NCBI GenBank assembly: GCA_947085425.1
Contig: CAMTWK010000004.1
Span: 1-64,000 of the forward strand
Direction of reading: 5' to 3'
DNA from: UKL13-2 sp947085425
Lineage (GTDB): Bacteria; Pseudomonadota; Gammaproteobacteria; Burkholderiales; Usitatibacteraceae
DNA: 64,000 nucleotides
Shown here: positions 24,545 to 33,840 of the stretch, one piece after another
Layout of the letters: each line of letters begins with the position of its first letter
Numbering within the stretch: position 1 is the first letter of the stretch
Program-made: the position numbers and the translations under genes
The notes under the pieces: generated by a model
The model's database searches: none
What the model was told of the DNA's origin: nothing
What the model saw: the letters and a program-made list of their open reading frames with translations, nothing else

Positions 24545-26217
24545 GGTACTTCCTGTCGATGGTTTCGGCCATACAGTTTCGCCCCCGCTTGCTGAGTCAC
24601 ATTCCGACTTATAACCGCAGCGATTTTGTTGCGGACCTGGGCGCGGGATTAACAGTCGGGATTGTGGCGTTGCCACTGGCGATGGCGTTTGGCGTGGCTT
24701 CGGGTGCGCGGCCCGATCAAGGGTTGATCGCCGCCATTGTTGCCGGTTTTATCATTTCCGCATTGGGTGGTTCGCGGGTATTGATCGGTGGACCGGCTGG
24801 CGCGTTTGTGGCGTTGTTGTACGTCATTGTCGCCAAGTACGGTATCGCCAATTTGTTGCTCGCCACCATGATGGCCGGGGTGCTGTTGTTTTTGCTGGGC
24901 GCGTTTAAGCTCGGCTCGGTGGTGCGCTACGTGCCGGTGTCGATCATTATTGGTTTCACCGGTGGACTGGCGGTGATCATTGCCTCCTCACAAATCAAAG
25001 ATTTTTTAGGATTGGCCACCGGCAATATTCCGTCGAATTTTTTTTCGCAGGTCGCCGCCATCGCCGAAAGCATCCACACCGTCAATTGGCTGGCCCTGTT
25101 CATCGGCCTGTCGTCATTGTTTTTGATTGTGCTGTGGCCCGTTAGTTATCAGCCGCAGGTGATTCGTTGGAAGAAAATTTCCGCAAAGCTGCCGTCCACC
25201 TTAATTGTGCTGGTGGTATGGTCGCTGTTTGTTTGGATGTTCAATTTGCCGGTGGAAACCATTGGCACTAAATTTGGTGAGTTGCCGAGTGGCATTCCCA
25301 TGCCAACCATGCCTCAATTTGACTGGCAGACCGCCCAACATCTGGTCGCCCCGACGCTGGCCATTACCGCGCTGTGTGCCATCGAATCATTGTTGTGCGC
25401 CAGAATGGCGGATGCGCTGATAGACGATCGACACGACCCCAATCAGGAATTAATGGCGCAGGGGTTGGCGAATTTTATTACGCCGTGGTTTGGTGGTATC
25501 ACCGCGACCGGCACCATTGCCCGCACCGTCACCAACATTCATGCCGGCGCGCGTTCGCCGATCGCCGGTATGGTGCATGCCCTGGTGTTGTTGATATTTT
25601 TGCTGGTGGCCGCGCCGCTTGCCACGCATATTCCACTCGCTGCGCTTGCCGCCATTTTGTTGTGGACGGCCTACGCCATGGGTGACTGGAAAGAGTTTGC
25701 CAAACTTGGCCAGTACTCGATGTTTTATCGCACCACGCTGTTATCGACGTTTTTGCTGACGGTGATATTTGATTTGATCGTGGCGATTCAAGTCGGCTTG
25801 ATTTTGTCGAGCTTGTTCTTCATTTACCGGATTTCGTCGCTCACCAAAATAGATCAAATTGTTCTGCCGGCAGATGTGGCGGTACGGACAGACGGCCGGC
25901 AAGTTGGTGCGTACTCGTTGTTTGGCTCGCTATTTTTTGGCAGCGTGAGAAAGTTGGAGTTGTTGCTCGACCCGCAGCGAAAGTTACCAGACGTGCTCAT
26001 TCTGGAAATGCATAAAGTCATCAACCTCGACACCACTGCGCTCGATGCATTGTCGAACTTGCATCGATACATGCAACGATCAAACGGCCGCATGATTTTG
26101 GTGGGCTTAAACGAGCAGCCGTTGTCGCTGTTGAGTCGCAGTCATTTTGTCGAGCAACTGGGCACAGAAAATTTGGCACCGGATATGGCAACAGCGTTGG
26201 CGTCCATCCCAGATTAA
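24541..26217 (+). CDS. SulP-family anion transporter with STAS domain
   Basis: About 558 residues of the SLC26/SulP family. The transmembrane part (about 20-420) shows LGAGLTVGIVALPLAMAFGVASGA, GGSRVLIGGPAGAFVALLYVIV and GGITATGTIARTVTNIHAGARSPIAGM. The C-terminal STAS domain (about 440-555) ends with LILEMHKVINLDTTALDAL. Members move sulfate, bicarbonate, dicarboxylates or other anions; the substrate is not evident and no carbonic anhydrase is adjacent. I chose ATG at 24541 over the GTG at 24529. Confidence 0.9.
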   Translation: MRYFLSMVSAIQFRPRLLSHIPTYNRSDFVADLGAGLTVGIVALPLAMAFGVASGARPDQGLIAAIVAGFIISALGGSRVLIGGPAGAFVALLYVIVAKYGIANLLLATMMAGVLLFLLGAFKLGSVVRYVPVSIIIGFTGGLAVIIASSQIKDFLGLATGNIPSNFFSQVAAIAESIHTVNWLALFIGLSSLFLIVLWPVSYQPQVIRWKKISAKLPSTLIVLVVWSLFVWMFNLPVETIGTKFGELPSGIPMPTMPQFDWQTAQHLVAPTLAITALCAIESLLCARMADALIDDRHDPNQELMAQGLANFITPWFGGITATGTIARTVTNIHAGARSPIAGMVHALVLLIFLLVAAPLATHIPLAALAAILLWTAYAMGDWKEFAKLGQYSMFYRTTLLSTFLLTVIFDLIVAIQVGLILSSLFFIYRISSLTKIDQIVLPADVAVRTDGRQVGAYSLFGSLFFGSVRKLELLLDPQRKLPDVLILEMHKVINLDTTALDALSNLHRYMQRSNGRMILVGLNEQPLSLLSRSHFVEQLGTENLAPDMATALASIPD

Positions 26218-26296
26218 CGCTATCAAACATGCCTATTGGCGGGCCGTTTCAAGTAAAAACGACCCGAACGGCACGCCAGTGGCTGCGTTTATATTT

Positions 26297-27517
26297 TTAT
26301 CGGTTGCGTTGAATGCGTGGTCGTTTGCCGACTTCCACATTCAGCGTGGCATCTTTCTGGCCGCGAATGATGCCAAACTTGGCGATCATGCCGGGTTTGA
26401 GTGCGGCGATCGCCGCCATGGCCGCCACGCTGTCCTGAACAGGTTGGTCGTTGATGGAGATAATCACGTCGCCCGCTTTGAGGCCGCCTTTGTCGGCGGG
26501 GCTGCCGCGATTGACCGACGACACCAGCGAACCACGTGCCGACTTCAGTTTTAACGACTCTGCCAATTCGGGCGTGACATCCTGCGGTGCAATGCCAATA
26601 AAGCCGCGGGTGACCGAGCCATCTTTGATGATTTGCTCCATGACATCTTTGGCCATCGATACCGGGATGGCAAAACCAATGCCGAGTGAGCCACCGGTGC
26701 GCGAATAGATTACGCTATTGATACCGAGCAGATTGCCGTGGATATCCACCAATGCGCCGCCGGAGTTGCCCGGATTGATGGCGGCATCTGTTTGAATAAA
26801 GTTTTCGTAACGATTGACACCAAGGCGATTTCGTCCCAGAGCGCTGATGATGCCCATGGTAACGGTTTGGCCGACACCAAATGGGTCGCCGATGGCCAGC
26901 ACCACGTCACCCACCTGCGATTTTTCCGACTGGCCAAAGGTGACTGCCTTGAGTCCGGTGCCTTCGACTCGCAATACAGCCAAATCGGTTTCGGGATCAC
27001 TGCCCACCAGTTTGGCCGGTAACACGCGCCCGTCACCAAACGACAATTTGATATCGCGTGAATTCGCCACCACATGATCGTTGGTCAGAACATAACCCCC
27101 TTTGGCATCGGCATTGACAATCACGCCCGAGCCGAGACTCGCTTGTTGGCCGCCAAGTGTGCCATTGTCGCCTTCACCATCACCATCACCATCTCCTTCC
27201 GGTAGTCCAAAAAACCGCCGAAACAAGGGATCGTTGGCAAGCGGGTGGCTTTTTTGCAATCCGGTTTGGCGTGATGAAGATACATTAACGACGGATACTT
27301 TGGCGCGGGCGGCGGCATCGGCGAATGAGGCGCGACTGCCGGTGGGATGGCCGGCAGGGGTCAGCGCACCAATGAATCCGGCAGATGTTGGCGCTTCGCG
27401 GATTTCAACCACGTTTTGACGCCATGGATTCCAGTCTGGACGGATCAAAGTGACAACAAACACCACCGCCAAAGTGACAGTGACAAATTCGGCAAAAATG
27501 ATCCAAAGACGGCGCAT
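26297..27517 (-). CDS. Membrane-anchored serine protease of the DegS/AlgW (HtrA) type
   Basis: A 406-residue S1C protease. A single N-terminal membrane anchor (about 5-27), a trypsin-like domain with His in LTNDHVVANS, Asp in ETDLAVL and Ser in NPGNSGGALVD, and one PDZ domain (about 300-390). One PDZ plus an uncleaved anchor resemble DegS/AlgW, which starts the sigma-E envelope-stress cascade, but no rseA/rpoE genes are nearby. Residues around 115-135 are an Asp/Gly-rich loop encoded by a hexanucleotide repeat (near 27175-27200). Confidence 0.9.
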   Translation of the reverse strand: MRRLWIIFAEFVTVTLAVVFVVTLIRPDWNPWRQNVVEIREAPTSAGFIGALTPAGHPTGSRASFADAAARAKVSVVNVSSSRQTGLQKSHPLANDPLFRRFFGLPEGDGDGDGEGDNGTLGGQQASLGSGVIVNADAKGGYVLTNDHVVANSRDIKLSFGDGRVLPAKLVGSDPETDLAVLRVEGTGLKAVTFGQSEKSQVGDVVLAIGDPFGVGQTVTMGIISALGRNRLGVNRYENFIQTDAAINPGNSGGALVDIHGNLLGINSVIYSRTGGSLGIGFAIPVSMAKDVMEQIIKDGSVTRGFIGIAPQDVTPELAESLKLKSARGSLVSSVNRGSPADKGGLKAGDVIISINDQPVQDSVAAMAAIAALKPGMIAKFGIIRGQKDATLNVEVGKRPRIQRNR

Positions 27518-27644
27518 AGATGAATTTCACTCTACTTTAGGGGGCAAGGCTTAAACAATGGGGGCGGTGTGCCAAAAATCAAATGGAGCGGACGGGCAAC
27601 ATATCGTTGCCTGTGCTGGTTTTCATCAGCTTGTAACAGTAGGA

Positions 27645-28049
27645 TTATTTTTTCAGTGAGTCGCGAATTTCGCGCAGCAGCATCACGTCTTCGGGGGTGG
27701 CAGCTGGTGGGACGGCACTTTTGAGCTTATTCATTTGTTTGACCATTAAAAAAATAATGAAAGCCAAAATGGCGAAATTGATCGCGATGGTGATGAAGCT
27801 GCCATAGGCAATCACCGCCCCCAACTTTTTTGCCTCGGCCAAAACGAGTCCGGTTGCCTGCCCATTGAGTGGTATATACATGCTGCTGAAGTCGAGTCCG
27901 CCGGTCAGTTTGCCGATGATCGGCATGATCAAGTCGCCCACCACCGAGTCAACAATCTTGCCAAAAGCGGCACCGATGATGACACCAACCGCCAAATCCA
28001 TGACGTTGCCTTTAACGGCAAATTGTCGAAACTCGTTCATCATTCCCAT
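27645..28049 (-). CDS. mscL: Large-conductance mechanosensitive channel MscL
   Basis: A 134-residue channel subunit: the amphipathic N-terminus NEFRQFAVKGNVMDLAVGVIIGAAFGKIV, first membrane helix, a periplasmic loop and second helix around FITIAINFAILAFIIFLMVKQMN, ending in a helical bundle tail. It opens under membrane tension in hypo-osmotic shock. Monocistronic. Confidence 0.97.
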   Translation of the reverse strand: MGMMNEFRQFAVKGNVMDLAVGVIIGAAFGKIVDSVVGDLIMPIIGKLTGGLDFSSMYIPLNGQATGLVLAEAKKLGAVIAYGSFITIAINFAILAFIIFLMVKQMNKLKSAVPPAATPEDVMLLREIRDSLKK

Positions 28050-28360
28050 GAAATACCCCTTTTTAAAAAATGTATAGTGCGAATTGAGCAGATCCGACTG
28101 TATGTTTTGATGAATTTGCTGTCAATGACGCGCCCCAACATTTCTACTCGACAATTTAATGTCCCAAAATAAACCTTTTGGAATCAATTGGTTGCAACCG
28201 AAAGTCAGGCTGATTTTGTCGGGGGGCTTTAAGTTGTGTAGTGCAATAGATTAAAATGCCGGTTGTCCTGTTTTGACGCCCCATCCCTTGCCTATCAGGC
28301 AGGCCAAACCGGCCCGTCGATCGGCTCCGACTTCCCCCACTTGCCAGGCCTATTTCAGCT
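28050..28360. other. Divergent intergenic region between mscL and petA
   Basis: About 310 bases carrying the promoters of both operons. It has A/T-rich patches (for example near 28062-28085 and 28230-28260) but no repeat, hairpin or operator I can name. Confidence 0.4.
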
Positions 28361-29011
28361 ATGAGTGCTATTGCCTTGAACGATGTTGACCCTAAAAAAC
28401 GCCGCACCTTGGTCATCGGTGGATCCGTTGTTGGTGCGGTAGCCGGTGCCGCCGCCGCTGTCCCGTTTATTTACAGCATGTTTCCTTCTGATCGCGCCAA
28501 AGCGGCCGGTTCAGCGGTTGAATTTGTAACCGACAAAATGGAGCTTGGTCAGCTGGTCACGGTTGAATATCGCGGCGCACCCCATTGGGTGATTCGGCGC
28601 ACACCGGAAATGATTGCGCAGCTGGCCAAGAATGATGCCTTGTTGGCCGATCCAAAATCGGAAGACTCTGTTCAGCCGCCTACGGCAAAAAATCCGCACC
28701 GGTCGATTAATCCGGAATATTTTGTGGTCAAGGGTGTGTGCACCCATTTGGGTTGTTCGCCGACCATGCGTAAAGAAATTGCGCCGGAAGATTTGGGCGC
28801 GGATTGGCCTGGTGGATTTTTCTGTCCATGCCATCAATCAAAATTTGATATGGCTGGACGGGTGTTCAAAAGTATGCCGGCGCCAAAAAATCTGGAAGTG
28901 ACCGCCTATCGTTTCGTCGATAAAAACACCATCGAAATTGATGCGGACTTGAAAGCTACCGCGGTGGCTGCCGCCTCGTCTGGCGTGGCTGCCGAAAGCA
29001 AAGGAGCATAA
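28361..29011 (+). CDS. petA: Ubiquinol-cytochrome c reductase, Rieske iron-sulfur subunit
   Basis: A 216-residue Rieske protein of the bc1 complex. The N-terminal twin-arginine-type signal anchor (KKRRTLVIGGSVVGAVAG) precedes the cluster-binding boxes CTHLGCSP and CPCHQSKFD. It takes electrons from ubiquinol and passes them to cytochrome c1 at the periplasmic face. Start of the petABC operon. Confidence 0.97.
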   Translation: MSAIALNDVDPKKRRTLVIGGSVVGAVAGAAAAVPFIYSMFPSDRAKAAGSAVEFVTDKMELGQLVTVEYRGAPHWVIRRTPEMIAQLAKNDALLADPKSEDSVQPPTAKNPHRSINPEYFVVKGVCTHLGCSPTMRKEIAPEDLGADWPGGFFCPCHQSKFDMAGRVFKSMPAPKNLEVTAYRFVDKNTIEIDADLKATAVAAASSGVAAESKGA

Positions 29012-29016
29012 CGATT

Positions 29017-30342
29017 ATGGCAAGCGGACCTAAACCAGAAATCACCCCGCCGATCAGCGGACCATTGGGTCAACTGGTGGTATGGGTCGACCAGCGTTTT
29101 CCATTGATGTCACTCTGGAAAGATCACCTTTCCGAATATTACGCACCAAAGAATTTTAATTTTTGGTATTACTTTGGCTCCCTCGCCATGCTGATTCTGG
29201 TGATGCAAATTGTCACCGGTATTTTCCTGACGATGAATTACAAGCCCGATGCCAACCTGGCGTTTGCGTCGGTGGAATACATCATGCGTGATGTGCAGGC
29301 GGGTTGGTTGATTCGTTACATGCACTCCACCGGCGCGTCAATGTTCTTCCTGGTGGTTTATTTGCATATGATGCGCGGCCTGATGTACGGCTCGTACCGT
29401 AAACCTCGCGAGCTGATCTGGATTTTTGGCTGTCTGATTTATCTGACGCTGATGGCCGAGGCGTTCTTCGGTTATTTGTTGCCATGGGGCCAGATGTCCT
29501 ATTGGGGTGCGCAGGTGATTATTAATCTGTTTGCCGCCGTGCCTTTTATCGGACCGGATCTGGCAGTGTGGATTCGGGGTGACTACAACATCAGTGATGC
29601 CACCTTGAATCGCTTTTTTGCCTTTCACGTGATTGCCCTGCCGCTGGTGCTGCTGGGTTTGGTGGCGGCACATATCATGGCGTTGCATGAAGTCGGCTCC
29701 AACAATCCGGACGGCATTGATATAAACAAACACGTCGACCCGAAAACAGGTATTCCATTGGATGCCATTCCGTTCCATCCGTATTACACGGTCAAGGACA
29801 TTGTCGGTGTGGTGGTGTTCCTGGCGCTGTTCTCGGCGATCGTTTTCTTTGCGCCGGAAATGGGCGGTTACTTCCTCGAGGCACCTAATTTTGTTCCGGC
29901 TGATCCATTACAAACGCCGGCACACATCGCCCCTGTTTGGTATTTCACACCGTTTTACGCCATGTTGCGTGCGGTTCCATCCTTCTTTGGCTCCGCATTT
30001 TGGGGCGTGATGGTGATGGGCGCGGCCACCCTGATTTTGTTTGTCCTGCCTTGGCTTGATCGTGGCAAGGTGAAGTCAATCCGTTATCGCGGCCCGATCT
30101 ACAAGCGCTTTCTGACCGCTTTTGTGATCAGCTTTGTGGTGCTGGGTTATTTGGGCGTGGTCCCCACCACTGTTTGGGGACAGATTCCCAATGTGATTCC
30201 AATCATTGGTGGTGTGGATACCGCCACTGTGGTTGCGCGCATTCTGACTGCGGTGTACTTTGCATTTTTCCTGTTGATGCCCTGGTACACCAAAAAAGAC
30301 ATCCCCAACGAGTTGCCGGAGCCGGAAAGGGTGACGAAATAA
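29017..30342 (+). CDS. petB: Ubiquinol-cytochrome c reductase, cytochrome b
   Basis: A 441-residue full-length cytochrome b with eight or nine membrane helices. Heme-ligand histidines lie in RYMHSTGASMFFLVVYLHMMRG and in FHVIALPLVLLGLVAAHIMALHEVG; the quinol-oxidation PEWY-type loop appears as PVWYFTPFYAMLR (VWYF in place of EWYF). Five bases after petA; its TAA shares a base with the petC ATG. Confidence 0.97.
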   Translation: MASGPKPEITPPISGPLGQLVVWVDQRFPLMSLWKDHLSEYYAPKNFNFWYYFGSLAMLILVMQIVTGIFLTMNYKPDANLAFASVEYIMRDVQAGWLIRYMHSTGASMFFLVVYLHMMRGLMYGSYRKPRELIWIFGCLIYLTLMAEAFFGYLLPWGQMSYWGAQVIINLFAAVPFIGPDLAVWIRGDYNISDATLNRFFAFHVIALPLVLLGLVAAHIMALHEVGSNNPDGIDINKHVDPKTGIPLDAIPFHPYYTVKDIVGVVVFLALFSAIVFFAPEMGGYFLEAPNFVPADPLQTPAHIAPVWYFTPFYAMLRAVPSFFGSAFWGVMVMGAATLILFVLPWLDRGKVKSIRYRGPIYKRFLTAFVISFVVLGYLGVVPTTVWGQIPNVIPIIGGVDTATVVARILTAVYFAFFLLMPWYTKKDIPNELPEPERVTK

Positions 30343-31100
30343 TGAAAACCAATATGATTCGATCACTGCTGGCTGCGCTCGTCGCCACTGTTATGTTTTC
30401 CGCCCCAGTATTAGCGGCTGGTGGGCCAGCCGTCCATTTGGACGACGCGGGCCTCAATTTGAAAGATGAAGCTTCGTTGCAACGTGGTGCGCGCAACTTT
30501 GTCACCAATTGTTTGAACTGCCACAACGCGCAATTTATGCGCTGGGGACATTTGACACAGATTGGTTTGACCGAGGAACAAATCAAAACCAATCTGATGT
30601 TTAACCCCGACTCGAAAATGAGCGACTACATGACCTCCGCGCTTAAACCGCAGGATGCCAAGGCGTGGTTTGCCGGTGTGCCGCCAGATTTGACCCTGGT
30701 GGCGCGTGTGCGCGGTTCGAATTGGGTCTATACGTTTTTGCGGTCATATTATGTTGACCCAAGCACACCATCTGGTTGGAACAACAGCGTATTTCCAGGC
30801 GTGAGCATGCCGCATGTGTTGCACGACTTGCAAGGTGCGGCCGCCAAGGTTGTTGTCGGCGAAAAGGAATCACACGGCAAAAAGGTTGCGGTCACCAAAA
30901 TTGTTTTGGAGCGCGCCGGCACCTTGTCCCCCCAAGAGTACGACTTGTATGTGCGTGATTTGGTGAATTATTTGACCTTTATGGCCGAGCCCTCGCAAGT
31001 GAAACGCACACAACTGGGTGTATGGGTGTTGTTTTTCCTGGTCATTGCCTTTTTCGCCGCGCTGCTGGTCAAGCGCGAATATTGGAAAGACGTCAAATAG
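30342..31100 (+). CDS. petC: Ubiquinol-cytochrome c reductase, cytochrome c1
   Basis: A 252-residue protein with a signal peptide (MKTNMIRSLLAALVATVMFSAPVLA), the covalent heme motif CLNCH, an axial-Met region VSMPHVLHDL and a C-terminal membrane anchor (about 226-245) followed by KREYWKDVK. It passes electrons from the Rieske centre to soluble cytochrome c. The frame extends upstream inside petB but the ATG at 30342 fits the signal peptide. Confidence 0.96.
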   Translation: MKTNMIRSLLAALVATVMFSAPVLAAGGPAVHLDDAGLNLKDEASLQRGARNFVTNCLNCHNAQFMRWGHLTQIGLTEEQIKTNLMFNPDSKMSDYMTSALKPQDAKAWFAGVPPDLTLVARVRGSNWVYTFLRSYYVDPSTPSGWNNSVFPGVSMPHVLHDLQGAAAKVVVGEKESHGKKVAVTKIVLERAGTLSPQEYDLYVRDLVNYLTFMAEPSQVKRTQLGVWVLFFLVIAFFAALLVKREYWKDVK

Positions 31101-31120
31101 TTAACGCCGTATTTTTAATG

Positions 31121-31151
31121 CGCCAGACCGAGCGATTAAGACGTGTCTGGC
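31121..31151 (+). terminator. Possible terminator or attenuating hairpin between petC and sspA
   Basis: CGCCAGAC…GTCTGGCG forms a perfect 8-bp stem with a 15-base loop, then TTCATCAGTTTT. The weak T tract suggests partial read-through into sspA. Confidence 0.5.
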
Positions 31152-31203
31152 GTTCATCAGTTTTACAAGATTCAGCAATTCATAAGAGAAATAGGTACGC
31201 ATC

Positions 31204-31803
31204 ATGATGACCCTGTATTCCGGCACCACCTGTCCGTTTAGTCACCGCTGTCGCGTGGTGTTGTATGAAAAAGGCATGGACTTTCAAATTCTTGACGTGG
31301 ATTTGATGAACAAGCCAGAAGATCTGGCGGTGATGAATCCCTATAACCGCACGCCGGTGTTGGTTGAACGTGATTTGATTTTGTACGAGTCGAACATCAT
31401 CAACGAATATATCGACGAGCGTTTTCCGCATCCGCAGTTGATGCCCGCCGATCCGGTTATGCGTGCCCGTGCACGACTCATTTTGTATCGCATGGAAAAC
31501 GAGATTTTTAATCATGTTGACACTCTTGAACGTGGCAAGCCGGCGACGTTTGACAAGGCGCGTTTGTACATTCGTGAAAATTTGATTCAATTGGCGCCAA
31601 TTTTTGTCAAACAAAAACATATGCTGGGTGACGAGTTTTCAATGCTGGATGTGGCCATCGCCCCCTTGTTGTGGCGCCTTGACCACTATCAGGTGGACAT
31701 GCCAAAAACGGCGGCACCGTTACTCAAATACGCCGAGCGGTTGTTTTCCCGTCAGGCATTTATTGATTCGATGACTGCGTCTGAAAAGGCGATGCGCCGC
31801 TAA
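31204..31803 (+). CDS. sspA: Stringent starvation protein A
   Basis: A 199-residue glutathione-S-transferase-fold protein that binds RNA polymerase. It opens with LYSGTTCPFSHRCRVVLYEKGM and contains NPYNRTPVLVERDLILYESNIINEYIDERFPHP, the SspA pattern. The ATG at 31207 is an alternative start. The arrangement bc1-sspA-sspB is typical of beta- and gammaproteobacteria. Confidence 0.95.
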   Translation: MMTLYSGTTCPFSHRCRVVLYEKGMDFQILDVDLMNKPEDLAVMNPYNRTPVLVERDLILYESNIINEYIDERFPHPQLMPADPVMRARARLILYRMENEIFNHVDTLERGKPATFDKARLYIRENLIQLAPIFVKQKHMLGDEFSMLDVAIAPLLWRLDHYQVDMPKTAAPLLKYAERLFSRQAFIDSMTASEKAMRR

Positions 31804-31927
31804 GATTGGTCGTCACCAGGCCTGCTGTTGCCGGACGGGTGTCGGTTTGCACGCCGCGCCCGTTGTTTGTGAGAAATTTTTGCGCGTAAAAAAATAATCG
31901 GTCGCCTCGCGGTAATATCATACGACC

Positions 31928-32530
31928 ATGAATGAAATATCCACCAAACCGTATTTGATTCGCGCTATTTTTGAATGGTGCAACGACGCCGGTTTTACAC
32001 CTTACTTGAGCGTCAAGGTGGATGAAAATGTGCGCGTGCCAATGGAGTATGTTAAAAACGGCGAAATCGTATTATCGATTGCCTCGTTGGCGACCCGTGA
32101 CCTGACCATTGGCAACGAATGGGTGCAATTTTCAGCCCGATTTAACGGGGTATCGCGCGAAATTTCCGTGCCGATTTACGCAGTTCAAGCAATATTCGCC
32201 CGTGAAAACGGTCGCGGTTACTTTTTTGAGCCGGAAGCGCCGCCAGTGCCGGATTTGGCGGCGGTGCCCTCCGCAGACACACCGACAGCACCGTTATCAG
32301 CTGTTACGGCCACCCCTTATTTGCAGGCCGTGCCTTCCGCTGTGGCAGATCCAATCGAATCAGATCGTCTGAAAAATGGAATAGGCGGGACGGTCACACC
32401 ATTTGCATCCGCCGAGGGAACGTTGGCGGATCAACCCGATGGCGTGGAAACGCCGAAGGATCCACATGCGCCAGACTCTCCCAACACCCCCAAGGGGCCG
32501 CCGCGTGGCAATCTGCGTGTGATCAAGTAA
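31928..32530 (+). CDS. sspB: ClpXP adaptor SspB
   Basis: A 200-residue protein. The first 105 residues match the SspB substrate-binding domain (KPYLIRAIFEWCNDAGFTPYLSV; LSIASLATRDLTIGNEWVQFSARFNG; IYAVQAIFARENGRG), which recognises ssrA-tagged proteins. A long disordered Pro/Ala-rich tail follows and ends with PRGNLRVIK, the ClpX-docking peptide type. Confidence 0.95.
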   Translation: MNEISTKPYLIRAIFEWCNDAGFTPYLSVKVDENVRVPMEYVKNGEIVLSIASLATRDLTIGNEWVQFSARFNGVSREISVPIYAVQAIFARENGRGYFFEPEAPPVPDLAAVPSADTPTAPLSAVTATPYLQAVPSAVADPIESDRLKNGIGGTVTPFASAEGTLADQPDGVETPKDPHAPDSPNTPKGPPRGNLRVIK

Positions 32531-32604
32531 TTCGTAATGCCTGTGCCACAAGCACGCCGGGTTTGTTATGCTTCATCAATCAATCAATTTAATGGGTGGT
32601 TATT

Positions 32605-33066
32605 ATGAGCATGAGTGTTGCAGAGGTGCTTACCGATAAAGCCAATCAATCGCCGACCTCCGGCGCGATTCTTTTTACCATCGGTCCCGACAAAGGGGTA
32701 GCCGAAGCCGTCGCCCTCATGGACGAAAAAGAAATCAGTTCGGTGCTGGTCATGGAGGGCGCAACCATGCATGGACTGATTACCCTGCGGGAAATTTTAG
32801 AGGCACTGCATACCCGCGGCGGGGCAATTTTGCAGGCAAAGTGCAGCGAAGTGATGAAAGCAAACCCGCCAACCGCAAGTCCGGGTGATACGGTTGATCA
32901 CCTGCGCCAACTCATGACCGAATTACATATCACCCACGTACCGGTGATGGAAAACAATGTTGTGGTCGGAATTTTGTCCTTTTTTGATATTGCCAGAAGC
33001 GCAATCAAGGACGCGACCTTTGAAAATCAACTGCTCAAGCAGTACATCAGGAATTGGCCGGCTTGA
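32605..33066 (+). CDS. CBS-domain protein
   Basis: About 153 residues made of two CBS modules (about 18-70 and 80-135: GVAEAVALMDEKEISSVLVM, GDTVDHLRQLMTELHITHVPVM). CBS pairs bind adenine nucleotides and act as energy or redox sensors; no effector domain is fused here. I prefer ATG at 32605 to the GTG at 32596. Its 3' end overlaps the convergent membrane-protein gene by 20 bases. Confidence 0.88.
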   Translation: MSMSVAEVLTDKANQSPTSGAILFTIGPDKGVAEAVALMDEKEISSVLVMEGATMHGLITLREILEALHTRGGAILQAKCSEVMKANPPTASPGDTVDHLRQLMTELHITHVPVMENNVVVGILSFFDIARSAIKDATFENQLLKQYIRNWPA

Positions 33067-33835
33067 ATTTTTGCAAAGCCCGTTTGCGCCAATAATAGGT
33101 CGCGGTCTGCATGGTCAGCGCGACCACAATGGCCCACAAAAAAGTTTTTGCCAAACCAAGTGTGGCTAATTGCCAAGCCACCACAAAACAAAAAGCCGCC
33201 AGCGAGATCAGTCCGCCCACCAACGCGCGCAATAACGCAATCGCCGCCACACCGCCGGAACGGGCATGAAGAAAAACCGCCAACACCGGTGTGAGCACCG
33301 GAGCGAGGGCGGCGATACCACTCCACGCTTCGCCGACCGATTGTGCAAAGGTGGTCACGACATAAGTTAACGCTGCACCAATCGCCATACGCAGCAGCAA
33401 TTCGCTGTGCGGTAAGGCGCTGGGCGCATGCGACGAGGCATTGTTGATTTTTGGATACAACCTGGGGCCGACCAATAACAAACCCAACACCAGCACCATG
33501 GCGCCAACCAGTGGCAACGGATTGGCGGCCACCAGCCAGGCGGAAGCGAGCCACGCCAACAATCCAACCGCCAGTGACCGACCCCAACTGGCCCGCCGTG
33601 CCGTCCAAGCGTAGCCCAAGCCAAATGCAAACACGGTAAAAACGGAGGTGAGCGTGAACAACGCCGCACGACCGGCAAATTGGTTGCCATGTTCCAATGC
33701 CAGCAAAAATAAAATCGGCCCGACGATCACCGGCAAACCAGCCAACCAGCCCGCGGTACTCGGCCCGTAGCGTTTGGCGACGATGGAAATAACTGCCAGA
33801 AAAAACGGCACCATCAATAATTTAAGCGCAAGCAC
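33047..33835 (-). CDS. Polytopic membrane protein of unknown function
   Basis: A 262-residue protein with about eight hydrophobic helices and short charged loops, ending KFKPANS. Family not recognised; it has no transporter signature I can name. It lies five bases downstream of ubiA on the same strand, so it is probably co-transcribed with the ubi genes, and converges on the CBS-domain gene with a 20-base overlap. Confidence 0.75.
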   Translation of the reverse strand: MLALKLLMVPFFLAVISIVAKRYGPSTAGWLAGLPVIVGPILFLLALEHGNQFAGRAALFTLTSVFTVFAFGLGYAWTARRASWGRSLAVGLLAWLASAWLVAANPLPLVGAMVLVLGLLLVGPRLYPKINNASSHAPSALPHSELLLRMAIGAALTYVVTTFAQSVGEAWSGIAALAPVLTPVLAVFLHARSGGVAAIALLRALVGGLISLAAFCFVVAWQLATLGLAKTFLWAIVVALTMQTATYYWRKRALQKFKPANS

Positions 33836-33840
33836 GCGCG

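Noticed and set aside
27170..27200. Hexanucleotide CACCAT-type repeat as a phase-variable tract
   Set aside because: It lies in frame within the protease gene, encoding a short Asp/Gly loop, and hexamer changes would not shift the frame.
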